The notes under the pieces were generated by a model. It was not told the DNA's origin. It saw nothing but the letters and a program-made list of their open reading frames with translations, and searched no databases. Below, piece after piece: positions 14,799 to 27,500 of a stretch of DNA of 64,000 nucleotides (its first letter is position 1; every line of letters starts with the position of its first letter). The stretch comes from Parapristionchus giblindavisi (lineage: Eukaryota; Nematoda; Chromadorea; Rhabditida; Diplogasteridae), in assembly GCA_943737045.1 (NCBI GenBank), contig CALSFV010000089.1, positions 186,001 through 250,000 on the forward strand, read 5' to 3'. The position numbers and the translations under genes were made by a program.

Positions 14799-17700
14799 AA
14801 CGTATCTATTTATTTTCATTTGTTTTGTAATTGTCATCGACTACCAAATATTACCTTACCATCGCCTTTATTTGTTATTATTATCGATACTCGATTTGAT
14901 CTTTGATCTTTCACACTTTCATAGATAGTGATCCTAACTGATAAAAGTTTACATTATTATTATTTCATTGAAGTGATAGAAATGGTAGAACTCGACACAG
15001 ATTGAAACGTATTGTTCAGGGAAATACTTCTCTATATTATTTATACACTTTGGCTCTTATTTAGTTTACATTACCATATTATTTCTGTTTTGGAAGCAGG
15101 AAAGGCCCAAAATATTAATTTTAAAAAATAAACCTAATCTTAATATGAGTAAAGAGTTGATGGAGGTTTTTGATGAGAATGAATGAGTATCATATCTATT
15201 TGTTAGTCTCTAGAATAGGAAAGAACGGATGGATAGAACGATGCGCTTGAACAAATAATGACCATTCTCACTTTTAGATGCTACATCCCTCTCCCTCTCC
15301 CTCTCCCTCTCCCTCTCCCTCTCCCTCTGCCTCTCCCTCTCCCTCTGCCTATTCCCCTTGACCTCCCCTTATGTGTCCATCTGAATCTGTTTGCAAAATC
15401 TTCGCTCATTTTTCTAGATGGGCATCAATGAGAGAGTACATAGAAGTGAGAGAGTGAAGAGATGACAGAGACTAACGAGCGAGTGTGTAGATCGAAGAGA
15501 GTCTCTTCTACTCCCTTCCGGGCCTGTTTCACTCTTTTGGCCAATCTTGACAAGATGGAATGGAAGGAGAGGGAGAGAGAGAAGGAGAGAGAAACAGCAA
15601 AACACTTTCCATCTTCTTCTTCTATACCGTTCTTCTCATTTGCTTGCCGTTAGGCTTGTAATGACCAGTACTTTTCTTCTTCCTCCTCGGCCATAATAGA
15701 ATTAGCTCACTATTGTTTGAGTGTTTTAGTATTGAAGTGTCCTTCCCTGCGCAGTTATTTTGCATGCGCGGGCATGGACACCTCGGTAGGGAACAATTTC
15801 CAGCCGGCCGCACCTCAGATTGTATACAACACCTTGAGGATGAGTGACCCCTTTGGATTGAAGAATGATAAAGAGAGGGAGAAGATATGATGGAGAGATA
15901 GAGAGGTAGAGTGAGAGTGAGAGGTAGAGAGAGAGAGAGAGGGAGAGGGAGAGGTAGAGTGAGAGGTAGAGAGAGAGAGGGAGAGGGAGATGGAGATGGA
16001 AAGAGAGAAGGAGGGGGTTAGAGAGGGATAGATATAGAGAATCAATGGGTGATTACCGCAAGAACGGTCATTTGCGGTCAACCACATCTCTCTTTGTACA
16101 ATTCCTTTCTTATCTCTACGTCTCCTTCTGTCCACTCTCTCCCTCTCCCTCTGTCTCCCTCTCCCTCTCCCTCTCCCTCTCCTTCTGTGACTCCTTATCT
16201 CAAGTCGGCTTCTCCTTATCATCTTTCTCTTCCGTACAGATTGTATCAATCTTATTCCCGATCTTCTCCATATTCCATGTAATTATATAATGTATATGTA
16301 TATTATTTATTTGTGAATTGAACGTTAATTGGAACAGTATACGCGAAGAAGAATCTATATTCATTTCTCAATATGTACATCTTTCTATGTAAATATGAAT
16401 AGTTCCTTTGATTTCTTCAATCGTTTTCATTCTATTCTCAATTCATTTCATTTCACTTTCTATTCCATTCTCTTCACAAATCTCAGTCACTTTTTACGTT
16501 TGCCTCTCTCCATCCCTCATCCTCTTCATCTATACCTGACAACTCCTCTCCATTCCTGTCTTTATTACTTCTTTGATAACTCCGCTCAGACTTACGCTCG
16601 TTAGTGTTCAATTCAATGGTCATATAGAGAAATTTAGTGATTCATGTTTGATCATTCTCAGCCTTACGAGAACACGAACATAAGACAATATAACACGGAC
16701 ATAAGGTTGTTCCTGTGCAATAGCTTGAGGCTAGACGCTAGAGTCTGTAATGGATTGAGAGATTTCAGACAACTAGAGAGTGTTGAGAGAGTACATGAAA
16801 CACAGAAAACAGTGGATAATTGGCTAAATTTTAATGCGATCGGTCCATTTCACTTTTAGAATATCGATCGATTTTCGATTAATTATTGATTGATCTCTCA
16901 AATCTACGTGTTCTCTCGTCTTCTGTTGATTGACGTCTGTGGATAGTAGTCGTACTCTCACTTCTCCATACTCTCTCATCTCTTCTCTCTTTCTCTAGTC
17001 TTGATTCGTCGTCTCTTCTATATCCTTCCCTCTCTCGTCTTTATCTCAAGCCAAACATGGATAGTTCTTGTCTCTATACAAATTGAACGAGATTTGATGA
17101 GAGAAGATTTCTTATTCCATCTTCTTTCTCTTCTGTTTGTTTCTTCTTCTTCTTCTGTTCACTTCCATTTCCTGTCATTCTATAGATCTTTTTTGGACTC
17201 ATCACACGTTCTCATCTGAACTTTCCTCATCCTATCTCATTAACAATATTATTATTTTAATTAATTTTATGTGCATATTAATATTAACATTGCCTTCAAT
17301 TTATCTTAATTTAACTTATTTTTATCCCCAAAAAAGTATCAAGAAAAAAACAAATCATGATCGTGTATAGGCAGTATAGGTTAATGTGATGAGTTCATCT
17401 AAATCATATCCATTAATCATATTAATATGACAAATAATGTCCATCTAGACCCCATGACAGTATGGTTAACACTCTGGAACAAAAGACACGGAGATACCAT
17501 AGAACAAACAATTCCCTCTCATTTCCTCATATCTTGTGTCTTTCAACGAAATCAACGTACTCTGTATATTCATTATATTGTACCATTTAACTCTTCACGA
17601 CAATCAGTCAGTGATAGATGCTTTATAGCATTCGCAGATGGGTGCGGTGGGTAGATCAATAGGTCTTCATTCATAGATTCATTTGGAATATCTTGATGGT

Positions 17701-18577
17701 CCTTCTGCATCTGCTCTAGCGACGGTGTGAGTGATAGAGTATTGAGGGAAATATGTGACCATCGGTAACATGAAGAAGGGTGTGATAAGCAGTCTTTTTT
17801 TATGGTGTGAGATTGTATCGATGACTGATCTATTCCGATGACAATCCATCTTTAATACTTCCGTTAATCCGTTCCATTCATCTTCTTGATCTATGATTCA
17901 TTCCTTCAATTATTCTCATATTCTACATATGAATGATCTTTATCATCTATCCCACCATCATTGCCCCTCCCTCTTCCCTTTGGAGATAACAACTGAGCTT
18001 TCTACCTATTGTCTTCCTTTTTACACATTTTCTTATCTCATGAATATCGATTCATTCACTTACTATTCATTGATTTCTTGATGAAATCATGAATTCTGCT
18101 CAGAAAGGAGATTCTATTACTAGAATTAAATAATTTCGTGAAAATCATTCGGAATGGAGAAACCTCATGGCATCCAAGCTACTGAACACTCATTTAATAA
18201 ATCTGATAAAGTTGATGCAATGACAATCTCAAAAAAAATCAAAAATATTATTGTGCTTATGTATGAACATATCAATTCTCTATCATATCATCTTGTCTCA
18301 TTTGCCATCCAGAGAAACACTTGACAGATCTTGATCTCCCTCTCCCTCTCCCTCTCTCCCTCTCCCTCTCCCTCCGTTCGTCAGTCCAATCATCAAACCA
18401 GCTAATATCCTATCAATTCCTTTTCGTTCATCTCCTTATTCTTCATCTTATCCTTACCAACTTACATTCATTCAATCAACTTGTATCTCGATATCTCTCC
18501 AAATCAATCAATAATATTTTCTGATCAATCGATATATCTACAGTATTCTCATGCGTAACTGAACGACGGATACGGAT
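14799..18577. other. Large intergenic region upstream of myosin VII
   Basis: No convincing gene in 3.8 kb. It contains CCCTCT tracts at 15285-15350, 16140-16185 and 18338-18378, a GAGAGG-rich stretch at 15870-16020, a GC-richer patch at about 15745-15820 (GCATGCGCGGGCATGG), and pyrimidine-rich runs. Short open frames, for example at 16644-16859, lack flanking splice sites or known motifs. The part nearest 18578 presumably includes the promoter and 5' UTR of the myosin gene. Confidence 0.5.
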
Positions 18578-21500
18578 ATGGTTCTTGTGACTAAAGTGAG
18601 TACAATATTGATTTCTCTTTGTCAACAATTCATTTCTTCACTCTCTGAAGAAGGGATAAAATTACACGTTGAAATGAACATTGGCATTATTTTCGTTTAC
18701 TCTTGAAAAGCGGAAGTACAAGATCTTTTTCAGTTGAAATGTACTCTTAAATCAAACTAGACACAAGTTTGGTCACTTGTCAATCCTGTCAATCTATTAG
18801 TACTCTCTGATAAGAAAATACTCAATTGGATCAATCTTAAATATGATTAAATCGATAATAGTGAGGTTATATTTCAGGGTGATTTTATCTGGGTTGAAGT
18901 AGGTCCATCATCATCCACTACAACTACTTCTCCTTCTATCAAATCGAATTCATCTTCGATTTCTCCATCTACATCCATAAGATCTACTAATACGAATGGA
19001 GGAACTATTACTAAGGTATTATTAAAGTCCAAAGATCAAAGATTAAAGTCCAAAGATTAAAGTCCAAAGATCAAAGATCAAATTTAGACTCCTCGATTGC
19101 CGATCGGAGCCCGTGTAATTGATTCTGATCATGGTCGATTGAAAGTTATCGATGATCAAGGAAATGTATGTTTATTCAAAATTTGTTTTGAATTATTTAA
19201 AAATCAATAAATTTTGAAATTCTTGAAATAACTGATTCCATAGTGTCAAGTGGTTTATTTGTTCCGTTTCTTCCTCCCACCTAACGTCTACTTGATCTCT
19301 TATCATCTATTCTTCAGGATAAGTACTCATACAAAACAAATCTCTCTATGATCTCTTCCTTTCTCTATCACTCTCTCATATTTCCATTGTCTCTCTCATC
19401 ACTCTAACTGTCTGTACTCTCTCTTATTTCTATTGCCTCTAGCTGTTTTCTTTATCTCTTTCTCTAATCACTCTCTCTATCCACCACACTCTCTCATCTA
19501 TCTTGATCGCTTGTCTATTCAATCTGATCATCATCTACAACTGACCCCAATTGCCTTTCCACCTTCTCTCCCTCTCCCTCCTCCTCTCTCCCTCTCCTTC
19601 TCTCCCTCTCCCTCGTTTGCCGCAAGAGAGAACGATAGCTATAGTATTTGTAGAATAAGGAAAAGAGAAAGTAATAGGAAACGAATGGAGAATGTTGCGG
19701 GAATTGATAAAAGAACACATTTTATTGATTGATATTGAAGGAAGAATGGTTGGACGTCGATCAGAAGGTCAAATTGATGCATCCCACTTCTGTTCAAGGT
19801 AATATCAACATGATAGAATTTATCTGTAATATTGATGTGGAAGTTCCAAATGGATTAAAGATAATCGTAATATCATACAGAGAAATGCAACTTTTTAAAG
19901 GCCCCGATCTAGTTCGAAACCCTCCGCTCTGGCGATGCTCTCTCGCTTCATTTTTTCAATTAGAGAGCGTAGCCAGAGCGGAGATTTTCGAGTTAGCTTG
20001 GGGTGCTCCTTTTATACGTTTCGGAATACAACGTTTATGAATATGAAATATTGTATAATTGAAGGAAAGGAAGATATGATACAATTGGGAGATCTTCATG
20101 AATCAGCCGTTCTAAGGAATATATGTATACGATACCGGGAGAAACTCATATATGTATGATTATTTCATTAAACAAACAAAGAATAGAACTGAAGATGAAT
20201 CAAATACATTCCTTGTATGGTTGTGCAGTTTCCACGAATAGGAAATGTGTTGAAAATATAATTTTATTGGGAGAAAAAAGTTTGCAAAAGCTTTGCTCCA
20301 TGGGAGGATCGAACTCCCGACCTCAGCATTATAAGTACCACGCGCTAACCAACTGCGCCAATGGAGCACGAGATGGATTTCTCTATTGCTCTCTTGTATA
20401 GCGTGTGGATAGTGAATTCAAATGACGCATTTCTTTGATATGAATTCACTTCTTTATAATACATTTACAGACATTCACTGGATCAATTCTGATAGCAGTT
20501 AATCCATATACTGATATTCCTATCTATGGAGCTGATGAGATCCGAATGTATCGGTGAGTTCAAATACTATGTACTATTTTAGAATATATAATTGTCTTTA
20601 TCTAATCATTGCTTCTTTTGCCTATCACTCTCCTATAATTCCATTGTAAAATTTGGCTAATATAAGTGGGAAATTATGAACTTTTAAAATTTGAACTAAA
20701 TCTTTAATTAAAACTTTATATTTTTATTCCCCTGTGCACAATCATATCACAGTCGTAAATAATATGATTATTTCCAAGACTCAATTATTGTTGTGTTTCG
20801 CATAATTCAATTTAAATAATATAAATTAAGTCGTCGTCGAATTGGAGAACTTCCACCTCATATTTTTGCAATAGCAGATAATGCATATACGAGTATGAGA
20901 ACACATCGAAGAGATCAATCCATCATCATTAGGTATTTTATTCATTTCATTTTACTTATTACTAGGAAAATTATAGTTAATTTTTATAGTTGTGAAAATA
21001 CAGGCTAATTAAAAGGGCCTAATTATTGTTATGGGTTTCACTCGAAATCTTATATTCAGAGCAAACCATAATCATTTACGGAACTAAATAATCTATTGAT
21101 GATGATTGAATTTTTAGTGGTGAATCGGGTGCAGGAAAGACAGAATCAACCAAACTCGTTCTTCAATTCCTTGCTGCTGTTTCCTCACAACATTCATGGA
21201 TTGAACAACAGATTCTAGAGGCAAATCCCATTCTCGAAGGTTTGATCTTTGATCTTTCGGACTACTTTTGCATAATCGTATGGTTCTATTTGTGATCTGA
21301 TATCTCGTAGTGAATACATATGATTGTATGGTGAGAACATTCCTTGAAAGGGGGATGAAAACTATCTATTTGTATGAATGATAGAAGAAGGAAGTGGGAT
21401 AGAACGAATCACCTAAAGGAGCGCCTACTCAAACCCAATCATTCTCCATACCCCCTAGGAACCTGCGATCTATTACTACTCTCCCATGATAACCATCAGA

Positions 21501-24500
21501 GAATAATGTGTATTAAAATATAGTAATTTTTATATTAATTGTAACTTTCATCTTACTACCTAAGTCGTAGCATCGTATTTATTTGTGACTGCTCCACTAT
21601 CTATCAAATAATCTATCAGCAATTATACTTTACTCTTGCATCCCATAAAATATATTATTGCGATAATGATTCCATATTCTTTTCTTGAATAGTTCACTAG
21701 TTCCTTTTTAGAAATGTTGATTGTAGAGATTTATTGATAATTATCTTTATCATTACAGCATTTGGTAACGCGAAGACGATCAGAAACGATAATTCTTCAA
21801 GATTTGGAAAGTGTATCGATATCCATTTCAATCCAACCGGAGCTATTGATGGTTTGTTTCTTTTGGAATTTTGATCTCTGATCTTTAATCTTTGTTCTTT
21901 CAGGAGCTAAAATAGAACATTATCTATTAGAGAAGTCAAGAATCGTTGCTCATTCAATTGGGTTCGTTTAAATTTTTAAAAATTGTTTGTTACACATTAT
22001 TTATAAACAATTGTGGTCCATAATTACAAATTTGAAAAATATACATTTTCAAAAGATTAAAATGTTACTATTAAGTGAACGTAACTACCACATCTTCTAT
22101 TGTTTGATGGCTGGATTAACTGAATCAGAAAAGAAATCAATGTATTTGACTTCATCCGATGACTTTTTCTATCTCAATCAAGTTTGTTTATTTTTCTCTA
22201 AATACATACAATTTGAACTTATTAGAATTCATTGTTCATTAATAAAGTCTAGAGTTCCCACTCAAAATCTTTTTTAAATTTGCTACAATTAGACCATTAG
22301 ACGACTCATATTCTTTATCCGAACTTCAAGAAATAAAGGAAAACAATAAAATAATTCATTATTTTTATAGGGTAAATGTTCATCATCTGGTAGAAATGAT
22401 TCATCGAATCTATCAGAGATACGATCTGCTATGAAAGTTCTTCTATTCAAGGTTCACTCTTTTTTAAACTTCCATTATAGTTTTTTTGTATTGATAATCA
22501 CACCTTGTTTATCCACTCAATAGATCAATTGTAATTTCCTATTGATAAGTGTAATAAGTCTCGATTTTTTGAGGACGAAGAAATAATGTCAATCTTCCGA
22601 CTTCTCTCAGCCATTCTCCATATTGGAAATATCAAATTCGCTAGTGAGTTATTAGATATTTTCGTTGTTTTCGATTTTACAAATGATATGAAGTGAATCA
22701 TAAATTTAGTTGAAAATATATCGAACTATCTGTTGTTCCTCGATTATCTCATTATCATTTCCCTGAAAAGAATAGAACACATATGAAATTATATGTTCCG
22801 TTTGAGGCAATTCCGAGGATGGAACAGAGATGGTCTATGTGTATAATCGAGATGAATTGGCAAAAGTGGCCAAGTTATTAGAGGTATGAGTTATTGACAC
22901 TATTCAATCCATGTCTACGATGAAGAAGTCTGGGGGGTTTCAGTTTATGATGAATTACATCTATACGGTATCATGCGTGAAAGCGAGAAATCATTGCCAG
23001 AGAAGAAATTTTCAAATTAAAGAAGGGGACCCATGAGTTGGCATGACTGACTCCCGCCACGATAAGCATGCTGGCTATTGTTTATATTATATGGTAATTG
23101 GCGTAAGGGATAATGAGAAAATGAGAGAGAAAGGATGCAAATTCGATGAGCACTCTCTACATGCCTTGAAAGTTGTACTTTCAATGCTCATAGTGAGCTT
23201 TAAACATATCGGGAATCAATATTAGATATGTCTTTCGATTCGTGTGATGAATCTCTATCATACTATCCGAACAGTCTTATTACGAAAAAACTCGTGGGTC
23301 TCCATCTTTAACTCTCGTTGTGCCTTTAAAGATGCAGCAACCCCATTGAACATTTCTTTACAGTAATCACAATTAGGTGTTGTTTGATAAAAACTGTTTT
23401 TGAAATGAAATAGAATTGGTCAATGTATGAAATGTTCTAAATTATAGGTAAACGAGGATATTTTATCATCATCTTTGACAACTCGAACATTATCAACTCA
23501 TGGAGATATCGTCGTTTCTGGACTCACTCCACAGGTTTCATCTGATTTACTATAATTCAACATATTTTATTAATTTTTTTTCATTTCGACTTGGCTTAAA
23601 GATAAAAAAGAATCGTTATTTACATTCTAATGTACAATTTCAGTCTTCATTGGATACAAGAGATGCACTTGCAAAGGGAATCTATGGAAGAATATTTGAA
23701 CATGTGAATACGAGAATAAATGATACCATTTACAAGTAAAAAATTCTGTATCATTTATCATTAATACATCTGTTTTTAGGCCTAAATCAGCATCTTCAAA
23801 GCTGTCGATCGGTGTTCTTGATATCTTTGGATTCGAAGCTTTCGCTAATAATTCATTCGAACAACTCTGTATAAACTATGCGAATGAGGTACTGTAGTCT
23901 TTTTGATTAATGAGAATGAAAGACGATTGTTCAGGCCCTACAACAATTCTTCGTTAGACATGTATTCAAGTTGGAGCAGCACGAATACGATCAGGTTAGA
24001 TTTGATCTTTGATCTCTTCCATTTTTGATCAAAATACTTTTTTTCAGGAGAAGATCAATTGGCGACGTATCACTTTCGAAGACAATCAGGTTACTAACAA
24101 AATCAATTTATAAAATAAATAAAAATATTAGATTAATCAATTATTTATATGATTTACAGGCAACACTCGATTTGATAGCAGCCAAACCAATGAATATTCT
24201 TTCATTGATTGATGAAGAGAGTATATTCCCCAAGGTTTATCGATTGATTTGTAAAGTATTATAATATTATATCTCATAGGGAACTGACTCTACTCTTCTA
24301 TCCAAACTCCATAATACCCATGGAGGATCAGTGCCCAACCAATGCTATCTCAGGTTTGATCTTTGATCTTTGATCTCTAATATGAACACCATGGTTACAG
24401 ACCAAAAAGTGATCTCCAGAAGGCCTTTGGTGTCCGTCATTACGCTGGTCCAGTCATCTACAGTATCCGAGGTTTTCTTGATAAGAATCGAGATACATTC

Positions 24501-27500
24501 TCAGCTGATCTACAATCATTGATTACTGCATCCAAGTGAGATTATTGATTGATTTGGAGGTGGATGGGTGACATTTACTATTTTACAGATCTCGTTTCTT
24601 GGTTCACATCTTTAATGGATCTCGACCAGATGCAGTGGGAACAGCCAATCGGTATCTATTTCATTTCTATTGAATAATATCTTAGTTTGCATTGATATGT
24701 TTCACGTATTCCATATTGGTTTCAGTATGCTATCATTTTTGTTTATTCATTAATTTTTCTTTTATATTATATTCTTTAGTCGCAAGGCAATCTCGACAGT
24801 GGGTGCTCAATTCCGTCGTTCCCTCGATTCTCTTATGACTTCTCTTGGATCAACTGAACCATTCTTTGTTCGATGTATTAAACCTAATGATGACAAGAAA
24901 GCATTGGTTAGTCTGTTCATTTATCTTTCCAATGGTTTTGTGAAAATTCATAAAGGTTACTGTGAAGGGAGATCGAAAGCTAATAATTAATTAAGTCAGA
25001 TTTAAGTCAATGAATCATTAAAGAAGGGGGACCAGGAGATTTAGGGTGCACTATTGTTATGGCTAACGTGGGAGGTAGGAAGTGGCACTCTATTCTCTAT
25101 TAGAATTGAGAGATTGAGCGCATAGAGCGTGTAGATCAGTGGTTAAAAAAAGACTCCCTTTAACCGTAATCCGAGCTTTGAGCTCGGATTACGGTTAAAG
25201 GGAGTTTGCCAAGCAAATCAAGTTGAGGTCATATAACTTATCTGATACCTTCGACATCATAAACATAAGTGAAACAAATTATAAAAATATTCTGAACGAA
25301 TTAAATAGTGATCTGAAGAGCGAGATCTGGCAACTTCCCAGTTTTATCGGCTTCGACCGTACATGATCTGTTCATATCGGAACGATTTATTGAAATTGTT
25401 TTTTCAAAAAAAAATTTTTTTTTGAATTTACATTGTTTAGTTAGTATATGAATAATGATCTTGAAGAGAAAATTTTGAATGGCAGGCTCCCTTTAATGTT
25501 CTTTGGTAAGGAAAACTAAGAATTTGATTTGTAATTTACAGGCAATGGATCGAGATTTGGTAGTGAGACAATTGAGAAATAGTGGAATGCTGGATGCTAT
25601 CAGAATTAGAAGGTACAGATCAAATGTCAGAGTTCAAAGATCAAAGATCAAAGATCATATCTTACAGGGCCGGATATCCAATTCGTCATGATTATGAATC
25701 ATTCATAGCAAGATATCGAGTACTCCTAAGAGGAATGAGTATGTTTTGCCTTTGTTTTGATTATGTTTCATAAATCGATTGTTTACTGTTATTCACTTTC
25801 ACTATATTCATTATTATAATTCACCTTTATTCAGGTCGTGTTCGTGAATCAGACTATCGTGCTGCAGCTGCAGCAATTTGTGAACGGGCCCTCGGGGCAA
25901 ATGCTGATTTCGCTCTCGGACAGAGTAAAGTATTCTTGAAAGATTCACATGATCTACTCCTAGAACAGGTAGATTCAATTGAGATCAAAGACCAAAGATC
26001 AAAGATCATGAGTTCAGGCATATTTCCGTCGTCTGAACGATTCAGCTACTACAGTTCAAGCAGCGATTCGTGGTTTCCTTCATCGATCAAAATTCCAAAA
26101 AGAAAGAGATGCAGCGATAATAATTCAGAAGACGTGGAGAGGTTATGCACAAAGACAAAAGTATAAAAAGGTTTGGCTCTTTTTTATCGAATATGATTCA
26201 TTGGAAAAATTTTTGATTGATTCAAGAATAACATTGTTTCGAGACTTTGTACAGATGAAAAGTGTTCCATTTCGAAAGAATGAAGCTTTTGACATTCATC
26301 TCCAGTGTGTCTCATTCTTCATTAATCATCTTTCTTTTCTCTTCTTCATCATTTTGTCTAATTAATTCTCGGTTTCACACAGTGATAGCCGATATTGTTG
26401 ATATGTTATTTTATAACATTTAAATATTATTAAGGTCGTCTCTGGATTTACTCGTCTCCAAGCCATTCTTCGTTCTCGTCAACTTGTTGCACACTATCAC
26501 GGTCTCAAAGAACTCATTTTAGCTCTACAGGTGGTGTACTCATTTAATTCCTTTATCAAACATCGTCCTTTCAGGCGCACTCACGTGGTGCACTTCTTCG
26601 TAGAAAACTACGGTCACGGCTGGATTTGGGAGCAAGGTAAATTGATTCATCAATCAATAAAGATAAAATCAATCAATATTGTAGACATCCTGGAATGATG
26701 GCTGGTCGCAGTTGTGATATAATTCCCCCAATCGATAATCATTCCATTACTGTAATAGAGAATAATAATAATAAAGAAGTAGTGAGAACTGCTGAAGATG
26801 CTGAAATCGTGAGTGATACGGTAGAAAGAGATTACTGTAATATTGATTGATTTAAGGTGAGTGAATTGTTTGATTTCCTTCCTGGGAGTAGGGTCGAATC
26901 TCGATTGAGTGGAGGAAAAGAAGATAAAGAGGTTAGTATCGATTAATTTGTGGTACCTATTAAAAGTTCATTTTAGAAAGTTAATCGATTTACTGACGAG
27001 GAACTTGCACCATTTGAGTTTGGAAAATTCGCGGCCACTTATTTCCAAGGTAAGGCACGGATCGAAAATTGCATATTTGTATAGGTATAATATTATTTCT
27101 AAAAATGAGTTTAAAGGTTCTGGTGGTTCCACTTATATCAAACAACCTCTCAATATTCCTCTTCTGCATCACGAACGATCGAGTAGTCAACAGGTACGGA
27201 GAATAAGAAATCAAAGATCAAAGATCATTTTTAGGCCGCTCTCGCATTATGGGTGACTATCCTGAGGTTTATGGGAGATTTACCAGAGGTTGTTGAAACA
27301 TTTGAAGGAGCTGAGGTATCCTAATTTTTTTAATAAAAAAAGATGATGAATGAGTCTTTATAGGTTAATCAACCTGTGATGAATCGATTACATGAAACAT
27401 TAGGAAGAAGAGCGACTTCACGAAATTATGCTCAGGCGATGAATGATGCCGTCAGTATTAACATTATTTATTAATTTATAGATTAGAATACGAGATGACA

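Noticed and set aside
16644..16859. 71-codon open frame upstream of myosin
   Set aside because: No splice context, no motif, and composition like surrounding intergenic DNA.
20160..20401. Open frames over the myosin intron on both strands
   Set aside because: They read through tRNA-Ile and its flanks.
22076..22277. Extension of myosin exon 11 past 22181
   Set aside because: The frame stays open but similarity to class VII motors stops at the GTTTGT donor.
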